Assembly (NCBI RefSeq): GCF_007827595.1
Contig: NZ_VISR01000010.1
Coordinates: 124,001-188,000, forward strand
Source of the DNA: Streptomyces sp. BK340
GTDB lineage: Bacteria; Actinomycetota; Actinomycetes; Streptomycetales; Streptomycetaceae
Reading direction: 5' to 3'
Length of the DNA: 64,000 nt
A program made the translations under genes and the position numbers. Positions 23,862 to 32,371 of this stretch are shown here, one piece after another. Under the pieces are notes generated by a model. The model saw only the letters and a program-made list of their open reading frames with translations. It did no database searches and had not been told where the DNA came from. The first letter of the stretch is position 1, and each line of letters opens with the position of its first letter.

Positions 23862-25049
23862 ATGCGCTCGACCCCCGCCGCCGAGACGTTCCCGGCCCAT
23901 ACACCGGCCGTCTCGCAGGTCTTCACGACGGTCCTGTCCCACGGCCCGCTGACCCGCCTGGAGGCGGGCCGCCGCGCGGGGCTGTCCCCGGCCGCCGTCA
24001 CCAAGGCCGTCCGCCCGCTGCTGGAGGCCGGGTATCTGGTGGAGGGCGCCGACGAGGACGCCCGCCCCGCCCTCGGCCGGCCCGCCGGCCTGGTCAGGGT
24101 CAACGGCGAACGGGCCCTGTTCATCGGCGTCAAGGTCACCGGCGACGAGCTGATCGCCGTACTGACCGACCTGTGCTGCCGCATCCGCCTCGCCCGGCGC
24201 GTCCCCCTGCCGGACCGGGCGACCCGCCGGGTGCTGGCCTCGATCGCGGACCTCGTCCAGGAACTCCTCGGCCACGCCGCCGAGTCGGGTGCCCCCGTCC
24301 TCGGGCTCGGCATCGCCGTCTCCGGTGACGTCGACCGCGCCGAGGGCGTGGTGCGCTACTCGCCGTTCCTGGCGTGGCGGGACGTACCCCTCGCCGAACT
24401 CGCCGCAATGACCAGCGGGTTGCCGGTCACCGTCGACAACGACGTGCGCGCCCTGACCGTCGCCGAACAGTGGTTCGGCGCCGGAGCGGGCCTCAGCGAC
24501 TTCGCCGTGGTCACCGTCGGCGCGGGCATCGGCTGTGGACTCGTGGTCCATGGACAGGTGGTCGCGGGTGCGCACGGCGTGGCGGGGGAGATCGGCCACA
24601 TCGTCGTCGACCCGGCGGGAGCGCCCTGCCACTGCGGCAACCGCGGCTGCGTGGAGGCGATCGCCGGGGACGCCGCCATCGTCACCCGCGTCCGCGAGGT
24701 GACCGGCCGTCAAGTCGCCGACAGCACCGAGGCGGTGGCCCTCGCCCATCAGGGCGTTGCCGGGGCCCGCGAGGTCTACGCGCGGGCCGGAGAGGCCATC
24801 GGCCGGGGCATCGCCACCGTGGCCAACCTGCTCGGACCCGAGCGCGTGATCATCTCCGGCGAGGGTCTGGCCGCCTACGACCTCTTCGCCGAGCAGATCC
24901 GCGTGGCGTTCACCGCGGCCGCCTTCGGCTCGGCCGCCCGGTGCGACGTCCAGACCCGCCCGCTCCCCTTCGAGGAGTGGGCCCGCGGCGCCGCTGCCGC
25001 CGCGATCCAGTCCTTCATCACCTCGCCCCCCAGCAGCCGGAAGGGCTGA
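23862..25049 (+). CDS. ROK-family transcriptional regulator
   Basis: 395 residues from ATG 23862. The N-terminal winged helix-turn-helix (about 15-65) reads LSHGPLTRLEAGRRAGLSPAAVTKAVRPLL. The sugar-kinase-like ROK domain follows with GLGIAVSGDVD, TVDNDVRALTVAEQW and TVGAGIGCGLVV. The zinc-binding ROK motif has GEIGHIVVDPAGAPCHCGNRGCVE. It should sense a sugar and repress or activate the glycan operon that starts 36 bases downstream (GH27, GH95, SGNH). The predicted promoter makes its mRNA leaderless. Confidence 0.9.
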   Translation: MRSTPAAETFPAHTPAVSQVFTTVLSHGPLTRLEAGRRAGLSPAAVTKAVRPLLEAGYLVEGADEDARPALGRPAGLVRVNGERALFIGVKVTGDELIAVLTDLCCRIRLARRVPLPDRATRRVLASIADLVQELLGHAAESGAPVLGLGIAVSGDVDRAEGVVRYSPFLAWRDVPLAELAAMTSGLPVTVDNDVRALTVAEQWFGAGAGLSDFAVVTVGAGIGCGLVVHGQVVAGAHGVAGEIGHIVVDPAGAPCHCGNRGCVEAIAGDAAIVTRVREVTGRQVADSTEAVALAHQGVAGAREVYARAGEAIGRGIATVANLLGPERVIISGEGLAAYDLFAEQIRVAFTAAAFGSAARCDVQTRPLPFEEWARGAAAAAIQSFITSPPSSRKG

Positions 25050-25085
25050 GCGTCCCGACCCGAACCCACCCAGGAGGTACGGCCC

Positions 25086-26888
25086 ATGTGGTCACCCTCG
25101 TATTCCGTCCTGCCCGCACGCGGGCTCAGAGCCGCCGTCGTCCTCGCCCTCACCGCGGGCCTCGCCACCACCGCACCGGCCGCGGCACACGCCGACGCCC
25201 GGCCCGGCCCCGCCGCCAAGCCGTACATGGGCTGGTCCAGTTGGAGCATGCAGTCGTCCAAGTACCCGGGGCTCAACCCGGACGGCGACTACAGCTACCT
25301 CACCGAGGCGAACGTCCTGAAGCAGACCGACGCCCTGGCGGCCAAGCTGAAGAAGTACGGCTACGAGTACGTCAACATCGACGCCGGCTGGTGGCGGGAC
25401 AAGACCTGGAAACCCGCCTTCGACCGGTACGCCCGCCAGACACCCGACCCGGTCCGCTTCCCGCACGGCATGAAGGCGGTCGCGGACCACATCCACGCCA
25501 AGGGCCTCAAGGCCGGCATCTACCTGCCGGTCGGCCTGGAGAAGGAGGCGTACGGCGACGGCAGGGTGCCGATATGGCACGCCGACGGCTGCACCACCGC
25601 CGACATCGTCTACGGCGACCTGCGCACCACCAACGGCTGGGACAGCGCCTACAAGCTCGACTTCGCCAGGCCCTGCACCCAGAAGTACGTCGACTCCCAG
25701 GCCCGGGCCGTCGCCGACTGGGGCTATGACTTCCTCAAGCTCGACGGCGTCGGACCCGGTTCCTTCAAGAGCGGCGACAACCACGACAACGTTGCCGACG
25801 TGGCCGCCTGGCAGCAGGCCATAGCCGCCACCGGCCGGCCGGTCCACCTGGAGATCTCCTGGTCCCTGGACATCGGGCACGCCGCCGACTGGAAGAAGTA
25901 CTCCAACGGCTGGCGCGTCGACACCGACGTCGAGTGCTACTGCAACACCCTCGTCGGCTGGGAGAACTCCGTCGACGACCGCTTCGACGACACCCCCGGC
26001 TGGACGAGGCACGCGGGCCCCGGCGGCTGGAACGACCTCGACTCGCTCGACGTCGGCAACGGCGCCATGGACGGCCTGACCAAGGCCGAACGGCAGACCT
26101 ACGCGACCCTGTGGGCCGTCGCCAAGTCCCCGCTCTACACCGGCGACGACCTGACCGGGCTGGACAGCTACGGCCTCTCCCTGCTGACCAACAAGGAGGT
26201 CATCGCCGTCGACCAGGGCGACACGCCGCCCGCCCGGCCGGTCACGCCCTCCGACCCGCAGCAGGTGTGGGCCGCGAAGAACCCCGACGGCAGCCACACC
26301 GTCGCGCTGTTCAACCTCGCCGACTCACCGGCCGCCGTCACCGCCGACTGGTCCACCCTCGGCTTCACCGGCAGCGCGGCCGTGCGGGACCTGTGGAACC
26401 ACGAGGACCTCGGCACGTACAAGAACAAGATCACCGAGGCCCTGCCCGCCCACGGCTCGCGCCTGTTCACCGTCACCCCGCACGGCAGCGCCCTGCACAC
26501 CACCGGCTACGAGGCCGAGTCCGCCGGCAACACCCTCAGCGGCAACGCGTCCGTCGCCGACTGCTCCGTCTGCTCCGGCGGCAAGAAGGTCGGCAACCTG
26601 TACCTGGGCGGCAAGCTCCGCTTCGACAACGTCGTCGTCGACAGGCCCGGCACCTACCTGGTCAGGGTCGCCTACGTCAGCGGCGACGCCCGCTCCGTGA
26701 ACGTCTCCGCCGACTCCGGCGGCGCCACCCGCCACAAGTTCCCCTCCACCGGCGACTGGGGGAGCGTCGAGACGGTGAGCGTGCCGGTCACCCTGAAGGC
26801 GGGGGCCAACACCCTCACCTTCGACAGCGGTTCGGACTACGCACCGGACATCGACCGCATCGACGTCCCCGCCTCCCCCCGCCGGTGA
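25086..26888 (+). CDS. Secreted GH27 alpha-galactosidase with C-terminal carbohydrate-binding module
   Basis: 600 residues; AGGAGGT precedes ATG 25086. The signal peptide is about 1-38 (AAVVLALTAGLATTAPAAAHA). The GH27 barrel starts PYMGWSSWSMQ, with the nucleophile D220 in YDFLKLDGVG and acid/base D281 in WRVDTDVEC. A beta-sandwich follows to about 470. The last about 125 residues form a CBM35/CBM6-type module (GYEAESAGNTLSGNA to FDSGSDYAPDIDRIDVP). It should release alpha-linked galactose (or L-arabinopyranose in some GH27) from plant polysaccharides. It is the first enzyme of an operon with GH95 (12-base gap) and the SGNH esterase. Confidence 0.92.
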   Translation: MWSPSYSVLPARGLRAAVVLALTAGLATTAPAAAHADARPGPAAKPYMGWSSWSMQSSKYPGLNPDGDYSYLTEANVLKQTDALAAKLKKYGYEYVNIDAGWWRDKTWKPAFDRYARQTPDPVRFPHGMKAVADHIHAKGLKAGIYLPVGLEKEAYGDGRVPIWHADGCTTADIVYGDLRTTNGWDSAYKLDFARPCTQKYVDSQARAVADWGYDFLKLDGVGPGSFKSGDNHDNVADVAAWQQAIAATGRPVHLEISWSLDIGHAADWKKYSNGWRVDTDVECYCNTLVGWENSVDDRFDDTPGWTRHAGPGGWNDLDSLDVGNGAMDGLTKAERQTYATLWAVAKSPLYTGDDLTGLDSYGLSLLTNKEVIAVDQGDTPPARPVTPSDPQQVWAAKNPDGSHTVALFNLADSPAAVTADWSTLGFTGSAAVRDLWNHEDLGTYKNKITEALPAHGSRLFTVTPHGSALHTTGYEAESAGNTLSGNASVADCSVCSGGKKVGNLYLGGKLRFDNVVVDRPGTYLVRVAYVSGDARSVNVSADSGGATRHKFPSTGDWGSVETVSVPVTLKAGANTLTFDSGSDYAPDIDRIDVPASPRR

Positions 26889-26900
26889 TCGGAGCCCGCC

Positions 26901-29252
26901 ATGGAGAATCCGCCCAGCAGACGCGGCTTCCTCGCCCTCGCCGCGGCCACCGGAGCCCTCGCCTCACTGCCCTCCTTCACGGCGACCGCCGCCCCGCAGC
27001 GGCCCACCGCGACCACCGCGCCCGACCCCCGTCACCAGCTGTGGTGGCGGGCCCCCGCCGACGAGCACTCGCTCATCGAACAGGGACTGCCCGTCGGCAA
27101 CGGCCGGCTCGGCGCCCTCGCCACCAACGATCCCGGACGCGACGTCCTGCTCGTCACCGACGCCACCCTGTGGACCGGCGGGCTCAACGACACCCTCGAC
27201 TCCGAAGGCCAGTTCCCCTACGGCCGCGACGACTTCGGTTCGCTCACCCTGCTCGCCCGCCTCACCGTCGCCATCCCGGACCACGACCTGGGCGCCGTCA
27301 CCGGCTACCGCCGCACCCTAGACCTCGCCCAGGGCGTGGTGACGACGTCGTACGTCCGCTCCGGAGTGACCTACCAGAGGCAGCTGTTCGCCAGCCGCCC
27401 CGACGACGTCGTGGTCCTGCACCTCACCCAGAACGGCGGCGGACCCTACACCGGCACCGTGACCCTCGAGGGCACGCACGGCGAGGAGACGTCGAACGCC
27501 ACGTCCTTCACCGGCTCCTTCCGCAACGGACTGCGGTACGCGGCCGCGGTCACCGCGTACGGCAGCGGCGGCACCGTCCGTGTCGACGGCACCCGCGTGG
27601 CCTTCTCCGGATGCAAGGACCTGACCGTGGTGCTCAGCGGCGGCACCGACTACGCGCCCGACGCCGCCGCCCACTACCGCGACCCCTCCCTCGACCCCGG
27701 GGCGCTGGCCCGCGCCAAGGTCCACGCGGCCGCCGGTCACGCGGCGGACACCTTGCTGCGCACCCACGTCGCCGATCACCAGGCGCTGTACGGGCGGTTC
27801 GACATCCGGCTCGGCACCTCGTCGGACGGGCAGCGCGCCCTGGACACCTGGGAGCGGATCAGGGCCCGCGCCCTGGACGACACACCGGACCCCGAACTCG
27901 AGGCCGTCTACCTGCAGTTCGGCCGTTACCTGATGATCTCCGGCTCCCGCGGCAGCCTGCCGATGGGCCTGCAGGGACTGTGGCTGGACGGCAACGACCC
28001 GGACTGGATGGGCGACTACCACACCGACATCAACATCCAGATGAACTACTGGATGGCCGACCGGGCGGGCCTTTCACCCTGCTTCGACGCGTTCACCGAC
28101 TACTGCGTGGCCCAGCTCCCCTCGTGGACCGACCTCACCGGGAGACTCTTCGACGACCGCCGCAACCGCTACCGCAACTCCAGCGGCAGGACCGCCGGCT
28201 GGACGGTCGCCATCTCGGCCAACCCGTACGGCGGAGGCGGCTGGTGGTGGCACCCGGCGGGCAACGCCTGGCTGTGCAACTCCCTCTGGGAGCACTACGA
28301 GTTCACGGCGTCACGCGCCCATCTGAAGAAGATCTACCCGCTCCTCAAGGGCGCCTGCCAGTTCTGGGAGGCACGGCTGCTCACCCACACGCTGCCGGAC
28401 ACCGGCCGGGAAGTCCTCATCGCCGACAGCGACTGGTCACCGGAGCAGGGCCCGCTCGACGCCAAGGGCATCACCTACGCCCAGGAACTCGTCCGGGCGC
28501 TCTTCGGCAACTTCCGTACCGCCGCGGCCGAGCTGGGCCGGGACGCGGAGTACGCCCGTACCGTCGGCGCACTCCGCGACCGCCTCTACCTCCCGGTCGT
28601 CAGCCCGAAGACGGGCTGGCTGGAGGAGTGGATGTCCCCCGACAACCTCGGCGAGACCACCCACCGGCACCTGTCCCCGCTGATCGGCCTCTTCCCCGGC
28701 GACCGCATCCGCCCCGACGGCTCCACCCCCGCCGACATCGTTGCCGGCGCCACCGCCCTGCTCACCGCCCGCGGCATGGACAGCTTCGGCTGGGCCAACG
28801 CCTGGCGCGCGCTGTGCTGGGCCCGGCTGAAGAACGCCGACAAGGCCTACCGGCTGATCGTCAACAACCTCCGCCCGTCCACCGGCGGCGGCAACGGCAC
28901 CGCTCCCAACCTCTTCGACATCTACCAGGTCGAGCAGGGCCGGGGCATCTTCCAGATCGACGCCAACTTCGGCACCCCGGCCGCCGCGGTGGAGATGCTG
29001 CTGTACTCCCGCCCAGGCCGCCTGGAACTCCTGCCCGCCCTGCCGGACGCCTGGGCCGCGTCCGGGTCGCTGACCGGTGCCGGGGCCCGCGGCGGCTTCG
29101 TCGTCGACCTGCGCTGGCGGGACGGGAAACCCACCGAGGTGCGGATCCGCAGCATCGGCGGCACCATGACCTCCGTGGGATACGCAGGCACGTCCCGGAC
29201 GGTCCGCCTCAAGCCCGGCGAGTCCGTCACGTTGAAGGACCTCGCGCAATGA
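26901..29252 (+). CDS. Secreted GH95 alpha-L-fucosidase (or alpha-L-galactosidase)
   Basis: 783 residues with a twin-arginine signal (SRRGFLALAAATGALASLP). The N-terminal GH65N-type beta-sandwich (about 45-300) begins LWWRAPADEHSLIEQGLPVGNGRLG, the GH95 entry motif. The alpha/alpha toroid follows with SLPMGLQGLWLDG, TDINIQMNYWMADRAGL and LFDIYQVEQG. The Asn residues in DINIQMNYW match the base-activating Asn pair known in GH95. GH95 enzymes invert alpha-1,2-L-fucosyl linkages such as those on xyloglucan. The 3' end overlaps the esterase gene as ATGA. Together with GH27 it would strip side sugars from hemicellulose. Confidence 0.92.
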   Translation: MENPPSRRGFLALAAATGALASLPSFTATAAPQRPTATTAPDPRHQLWWRAPADEHSLIEQGLPVGNGRLGALATNDPGRDVLLVTDATLWTGGLNDTLDSEGQFPYGRDDFGSLTLLARLTVAIPDHDLGAVTGYRRTLDLAQGVVTTSYVRSGVTYQRQLFASRPDDVVVLHLTQNGGGPYTGTVTLEGTHGEETSNATSFTGSFRNGLRYAAAVTAYGSGGTVRVDGTRVAFSGCKDLTVVLSGGTDYAPDAAAHYRDPSLDPGALARAKVHAAAGHAADTLLRTHVADHQALYGRFDIRLGTSSDGQRALDTWERIRARALDDTPDPELEAVYLQFGRYLMISGSRGSLPMGLQGLWLDGNDPDWMGDYHTDINIQMNYWMADRAGLSPCFDAFTDYCVAQLPSWTDLTGRLFDDRRNRYRNSSGRTAGWTVAISANPYGGGGWWWHPAGNAWLCNSLWEHYEFTASRAHLKKIYPLLKGACQFWEARLLTHTLPDTGREVLIADSDWSPEQGPLDAKGITYAQELVRALFGNFRTAAAELGRDAEYARTVGALRDRLYLPVVSPKTGWLEEWMSPDNLGETTHRHLSPLIGLFPGDRIRPDGSTPADIVAGATALLTARGMDSFGWANAWRALCWARLKNADKAYRLIVNNLRPSTGGGNGTAPNLFDIYQVEQGRGIFQIDANFGTPAAAVEMLLYSRPGRLELLPALPDAWAASGSLTGAGARGGFVVDLRWRDGKPTEVRIRSIGGTMTSVGYAGTSRTVRLKPGESVTLKDLAQ

Positions 29253-30469
29253 CCGGCCGGTTGGGGCGCGTCTGCCGGATCGCCGCCGTCCTGCTGGTGG
29301 CCGTCGCCTGCCAGTCCGTACCCGCCAGGGCCTCCGGCCCGTTCCCCGGGGCCACCGCCCGTGGCTCCGGAGTCGTCACCTGGGCGGCCGGTGCCGACCG
29401 GCTGGGCGAGGGCACGGCCGACAGCGCGTACCGGCTGGTCCTGCACACCAGCGTCGGCGGCAGCGACCTGCGCATCCGCCTGTCCAACGCCTTCGGCGAC
29501 CGGCCGCTGACCCTGGACAGCGTCTACGCCGGGCTGCAGAGCGAGGGCGCCGCACTCCGGCCGGGCAGCAACCGGCGGCTGACCTTCGACGGCGCCCGCA
29601 CGGTCACCGTCCCGGCCGGCGCCGTCGCATGGAGTGACCCGCTGCCCGGAAAGGTCCCCGCCGCCGTCAACCTGGTCGTGAGCCTCCACACCCCGGACGC
29701 GGCGGGCCCGGCCACCGGCCACGGCATGGCGATGCAGACGTCGTACCTCGCCCGGGGCGACCACACCGCCGAGGCCGGCGCGGCCAACTGGACCGGGACG
29801 ACCGGATCCTGGTGGTACCTCGACGCCGTCTCCGTACGTCCGCCGAACGCCGCCACCGGTGCCGTGGCGGTGCTCGGCGACTCGATCACGGACGGCTGGC
29901 AGTCCACCACCGACCTCAACCGGCGCTGGCCCGACTACCTGGCCCGGCGCCTCGGCGGAGCCGGTACGGCCGTCCAGGGCGTGGCCGACGAGGGCATCTC
30001 CGGCAACAAGGTGCTCGCGGACGGCGCCGGGCAGAGCGCCCTCCACCGGCTGGACCGGGACGTCCTCAGCCAGCCCGGCGTGCGCACCGTCTTCCTCTTC
30101 GAGGGGGTGAACGACCTCAAGGCCCACACCGGCGTCACCGCGGCCGACCTGATCGCCGGATACCGGGAGATCCTCCGGCGGGCGCACGCCGCCGGGAAGT
30201 GCGTGGTGGTCGCGACCGTCGGCCCGTTCGAGGGCTGGTCCGAGTGGGACCCGGTCGGCGAAGCCGTACGCCAGGACGTCAACCGGTTCATCCGCACCAG
30301 CGGGGAGTTCGACGCGGTCACCGACTTCGACCGCACCCTGCGCAGCCCCTACGTCCGCGAACGGATCCTGCCCTTCTTCGACAACGGCGACCATCTGCAC
30401 CCCAACGACAAGGGAATGCAGGCGCTGGCCGACTCCGTCGACCCGGGCAGCCTCGACTGCGCCCGCTGA
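29249..30469 (+). CDS. Secreted SGNH/GDSL hydrolase (probable carbohydrate acetylesterase)
   Basis: 406 residues with a hydrophobic signal (IAAVLLVAVACQSVPARA). An N-terminal jelly-roll-like region (about 40-200) is followed by the SGNH domain: block I VLGDSITDGWQ, block III FEGVNDL, and block V DNGDHLHPNDKG, which contains the catalytic Asp-His pair. Such two-domain enzymes deacetylate polysaccharides. As the last gene of the GH27-GH95 operon (ATGA overlap) it would remove acetyl groups so the glycosidases can act. A strong hairpin terminator follows four bases after the stop. Confidence 0.88.
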   Translation: MTGRLGRVCRIAAVLLVAVACQSVPARASGPFPGATARGSGVVTWAAGADRLGEGTADSAYRLVLHTSVGGSDLRIRLSNAFGDRPLTLDSVYAGLQSEGAALRPGSNRRLTFDGARTVTVPAGAVAWSDPLPGKVPAAVNLVVSLHTPDAAGPATGHGMAMQTSYLARGDHTAEAGAANWTGTTGSWWYLDAVSVRPPNAATGAVAVLGDSITDGWQSTTDLNRRWPDYLARRLGGAGTAVQGVADEGISGNKVLADGAGQSALHRLDRDVLSQPGVRTVFLFEGVNDLKAHTGVTAADLIAGYREILRRAHAAGKCVVVATVGPFEGWSEWDPVGEAVRQDVNRFIRTSGEFDAVTDFDRTLRSPYVRERILPFFDNGDHLHPNDKGMQALADSVDPGSLDCAR

Positions 30470-30472
30470 GAG

Positions 30473-30511
30473 CCGGGGCCGGCCGGGTCGCCCGGACCCG
30501 GCCGGCCCCGG
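30473..30511. terminator. Strong bidirectional terminator between glycan operon and UBP gene
   Basis: Perfect 17-bp stem: CCGGGGCCGGCCGGGTC at 30473-30489 and its exact complement at 30495-30511, with a 5-base loop. It serves the rightward GH operon and, being symmetric, the leftward three-gene operon that ends at 30543. Confidence 0.9.
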
Positions 30512-30542
30512 TGCTCCGTCTCCCCGGCGGTCCGCCGCCGGT

Positions 30543-30893
30543 TCAGCGCAGCGTCTCGGCCCAGTCGGCCGGCACCCGGCCCGCCGGTCCGGGTGTCGGC
30601 TGGTCGGCCGGATGGCTGACCGGGGGCGCGAGTTCGGGACCGGAGTCGTACAGCTCGTTCTTGGCGTAGTCCCAGAACCAGCCCTCACCCGGCTCGAAGC
30701 TGCGGATCACCGGGTGCCCGGTCTCCCGGTAGTGGCTCGTGGCGTGTTTGGCGGGGGAGTCGTCGCAGCAGCCGATGTGCCCGCACGTCGCGCACCGGCG
30801 CAGGTGGAACCACCAGCCACCGGCCTCGTCGCACTCCACACACCCGGCGCCGCTGGGCGGAACGCTCGGGTCGATCGTGGCCTCGTCGCTCAT
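30543..30893 (-). CDS. UBP-type zinc-finger protein
   Basis: 116 residues. The ZnF-UBP fold is visible at about residues 18-85: CVECDEAGGWWFHLRRCATCGHIGCCDD, then HATSHYRETGHPVIRSFEPGEGWFW. In eukaryotes this fold binds the ubiquitin C-terminus; in bacteria it is probably a small redox or protein-binding module. Its ATG overlaps the histidine kinase stop (ATGA). It is the last gene of an operon with the sensor kinase and the response-regulator/oxidoreductase fusion, an order widespread in actinobacteria. Confidence 0.88.
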   Translation of the reverse strand: MSDEATIDPSVPPSGAGCVECDEAGGWWFHLRRCATCGHIGCCDDSPAKHATSHYRETGHPVIRSFEPGEGWFWDYAKNELYDSGPELAPPVSHPADQPTPGPAGRVPADWAETLR

Positions 30894-32371
30894 ACTGCCT
30901 CCTCGGAGGTGGTCGTCAGGGCGGACGCCGCGTCTTCCGGCGTCTCGGCGGTCAGCGGCAGCAGCACCTGGAAACGGGTGTCGCCGGGCACCGACTCGAC
31001 CTGCAGCGTGCCGTGGTGCTTGTTCACGACGATCCGCCACGAGATGTCGAGACCGAGACCGGTGCCCTGACCGACCGGCTTGGTCGTGAAGAACGGGTCG
31101 AAGATACGGCTCTTGATCTCCTGCGGGACTCCCGGCCCGGTGTCCCGGAACTCCACCAGCAACCGCTCGTGGTCCAGCGCGGTCCGCACGGTCAACGTGC
31201 CTTCCCCGCCCGCGCCGTTGATGGCGCAGACCGCGTTGTCGATGAGGTTCGTCCACACCTGGTTCAGCTCGGCCGGATAGCCGGGGACCGGTGGGAGCGT
31301 ACGGTCGTACTCCTTGACCACCTGGATGCGCGAGCCGATCTTGCCCGACAGCATCAGCAGCGTGCTGTCGAGGAGTTCGTGCACGTCCACCACCCGGTAG
31401 GGCGCCCGGTCCAGCTGCGAGTACTGCTTGGCCGCGTCGACCAGCTGCGAGATACGAGTGGTGGAGTCCTCGATCTCGGTCATCAACAGCTCGGTCTCGA
31501 CGGTGTAGTTGAGCCAGCCGATCGCCCCGGGCAGGATCTCCTCGTCCACGGCCGCCGCGACCTGCTCCAGCCAGTCGACGTCGAGCCCGGCCTGCACGAA
31601 GGTCGGCGCCAGCTGCCACCCGTAGTCGAGACCGTGGTCCTCCAGCCACTCCGTGAGCGTGTCCTCCCGGTCGGAGGCCTCCAGCGGGCTGAGCGACGGA
31701 GCCTTCGCGACCCGCTCGGCGGTGCGCTCCTGGATCTCGATCAGGCCCGCCAACGCGTCCCGGGAGAACGGGCCTTCGGCGATGACCGCGAGCTTGTGCC
31801 GCATCTTCGCGACCCGCTCCCGCAGAGTCGACGTGGCCCGGACGGCCGCCGCTGCCGGGTTGTTCAGCTCGTGCGTGAGACCGGCCGACAGCGAGCCTAG
31901 CGCCAGCAGCCGCTCCCGCTGCCCGACGGTGGCCTGGATGTTCTTCGAACCGAAGAAGAGGCCCTCCAGCAGGTGCACGGCCATCGGGAACCACTCGCTC
32001 ATGATGGCCGCGAAGGTGTCCGCCGGCAGTACGAAGAACCGCGTCGGCTCCGTCACCCGCATCGAGTTGTTGTACGCCTGCCGCACCCGGTCACCCAGGT
32101 ACGCCTGCATGGCGCCCGCGTACACCCCGCGCTGCGAGGTGCGGGTGACCTCCACGTCGTCGCCGCCGACGCGCCGCGAGAGCACGACCGTGCCCTCGAT
32201 CATCGCGAAGAAGCAGGTCGCGGGGTCACCCTCGGTGTACACCGGGCCCGGCTGGAACAGCTCCACCCGGCCCTCGCTGCACAGCCGGCCCAACTGCTCC
32301 GGCGTCAGCTTCTCGAAGAGGAACAGGGAGCCGATCTCCCCCGGGCTGCACGGCATCAGCTGTCCGCTCAT
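30890..32371 (-). CDS. Sensor histidine kinase with N-terminal cyclic-nucleotide-binding-like domain
   Basis: 493 residues from ATG 32371, overlapping the upstream stop (ATGA). Residues about 10-150 form a cNMP/CAP-ED sensor (LFEKLTPEQLGRLCSEGRVE, GDPATCFFAMIEGTVVLSRR). The histidine-kinase core follows: H-box SLSAGLTHELNNPAAAAVR, N-box QVWTNLIDNAVCAI, G1 DTGPGVPQE and G2 GQGTGLGLDIS. No transmembrane helix is present, so sensing is cytoplasmic. Its likely partner is the receiver domain of the upstream fusion protein. The sensed ligand (nucleotide or redox state) is unknown. Confidence 0.9.
   Translation of the reverse strand: MSGQLMPCSPGEIGSLFLFEKLTPEQLGRLCSEGRVELFQPGPVYTEGDPATCFFAMIEGTVVLSRRVGGDDVEVTRTSQRGVYAGAMQAYLGDRVRQAYNNSMRVTEPTRFFVLPADTFAAIMSEWFPMAVHLLEGLFFGSKNIQATVGQRERLLALGSLSAGLTHELNNPAAAAVRATSTLRERVAKMRHKLAVIAEGPFSRDALAGLIEIQERTAERVAKAPSLSPLEASDREDTLTEWLEDHGLDYGWQLAPTFVQAGLDVDWLEQVAAAVDEEILPGAIGWLNYTVETELLMTEIEDSTTRISQLVDAAKQYSQLDRAPYRVVDVHELLDSTLLMLSGKIGSRIQVVKEYDRTLPPVPGYPAELNQVWTNLIDNAVCAINGAGGEGTLTVRTALDHERLLVEFRDTGPGVPQEIKSRIFDPFFTTKPVGQGTGLGLDISWRIVVNKHHGTLQVESVPGDTRFQVLLPLTAETPEDAASALTTTSEEAV

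Noticed and set aside
21838..23904. 688-codon open frame opposite the M4 protease
   Set aside because: Antisense shadow with Val/Gly/Asp-rich low-complexity sequence and no motif; the sense strand has signal peptide, HELTH and the full family fold.
25934..30469. Very long open frame (about 1500 codons) across GH27, GH95 and the esterase
   Set aside because: Only its last part (from ATG 29249) is the esterase. Upstream it is the out-of-frame shadow of two clear glycosidases, rich in Arg/Pro/His as typical for GC-rich shadows.
30890..32371. The histidine kinase as a DevS-type dormancy sensor
   Set aside because: It has a cNMP/CAP-ED domain rather than GAF haem domains, and its operon partner is a receiver-oxidoreductase, not a DevR-type DNA-binding regulator.
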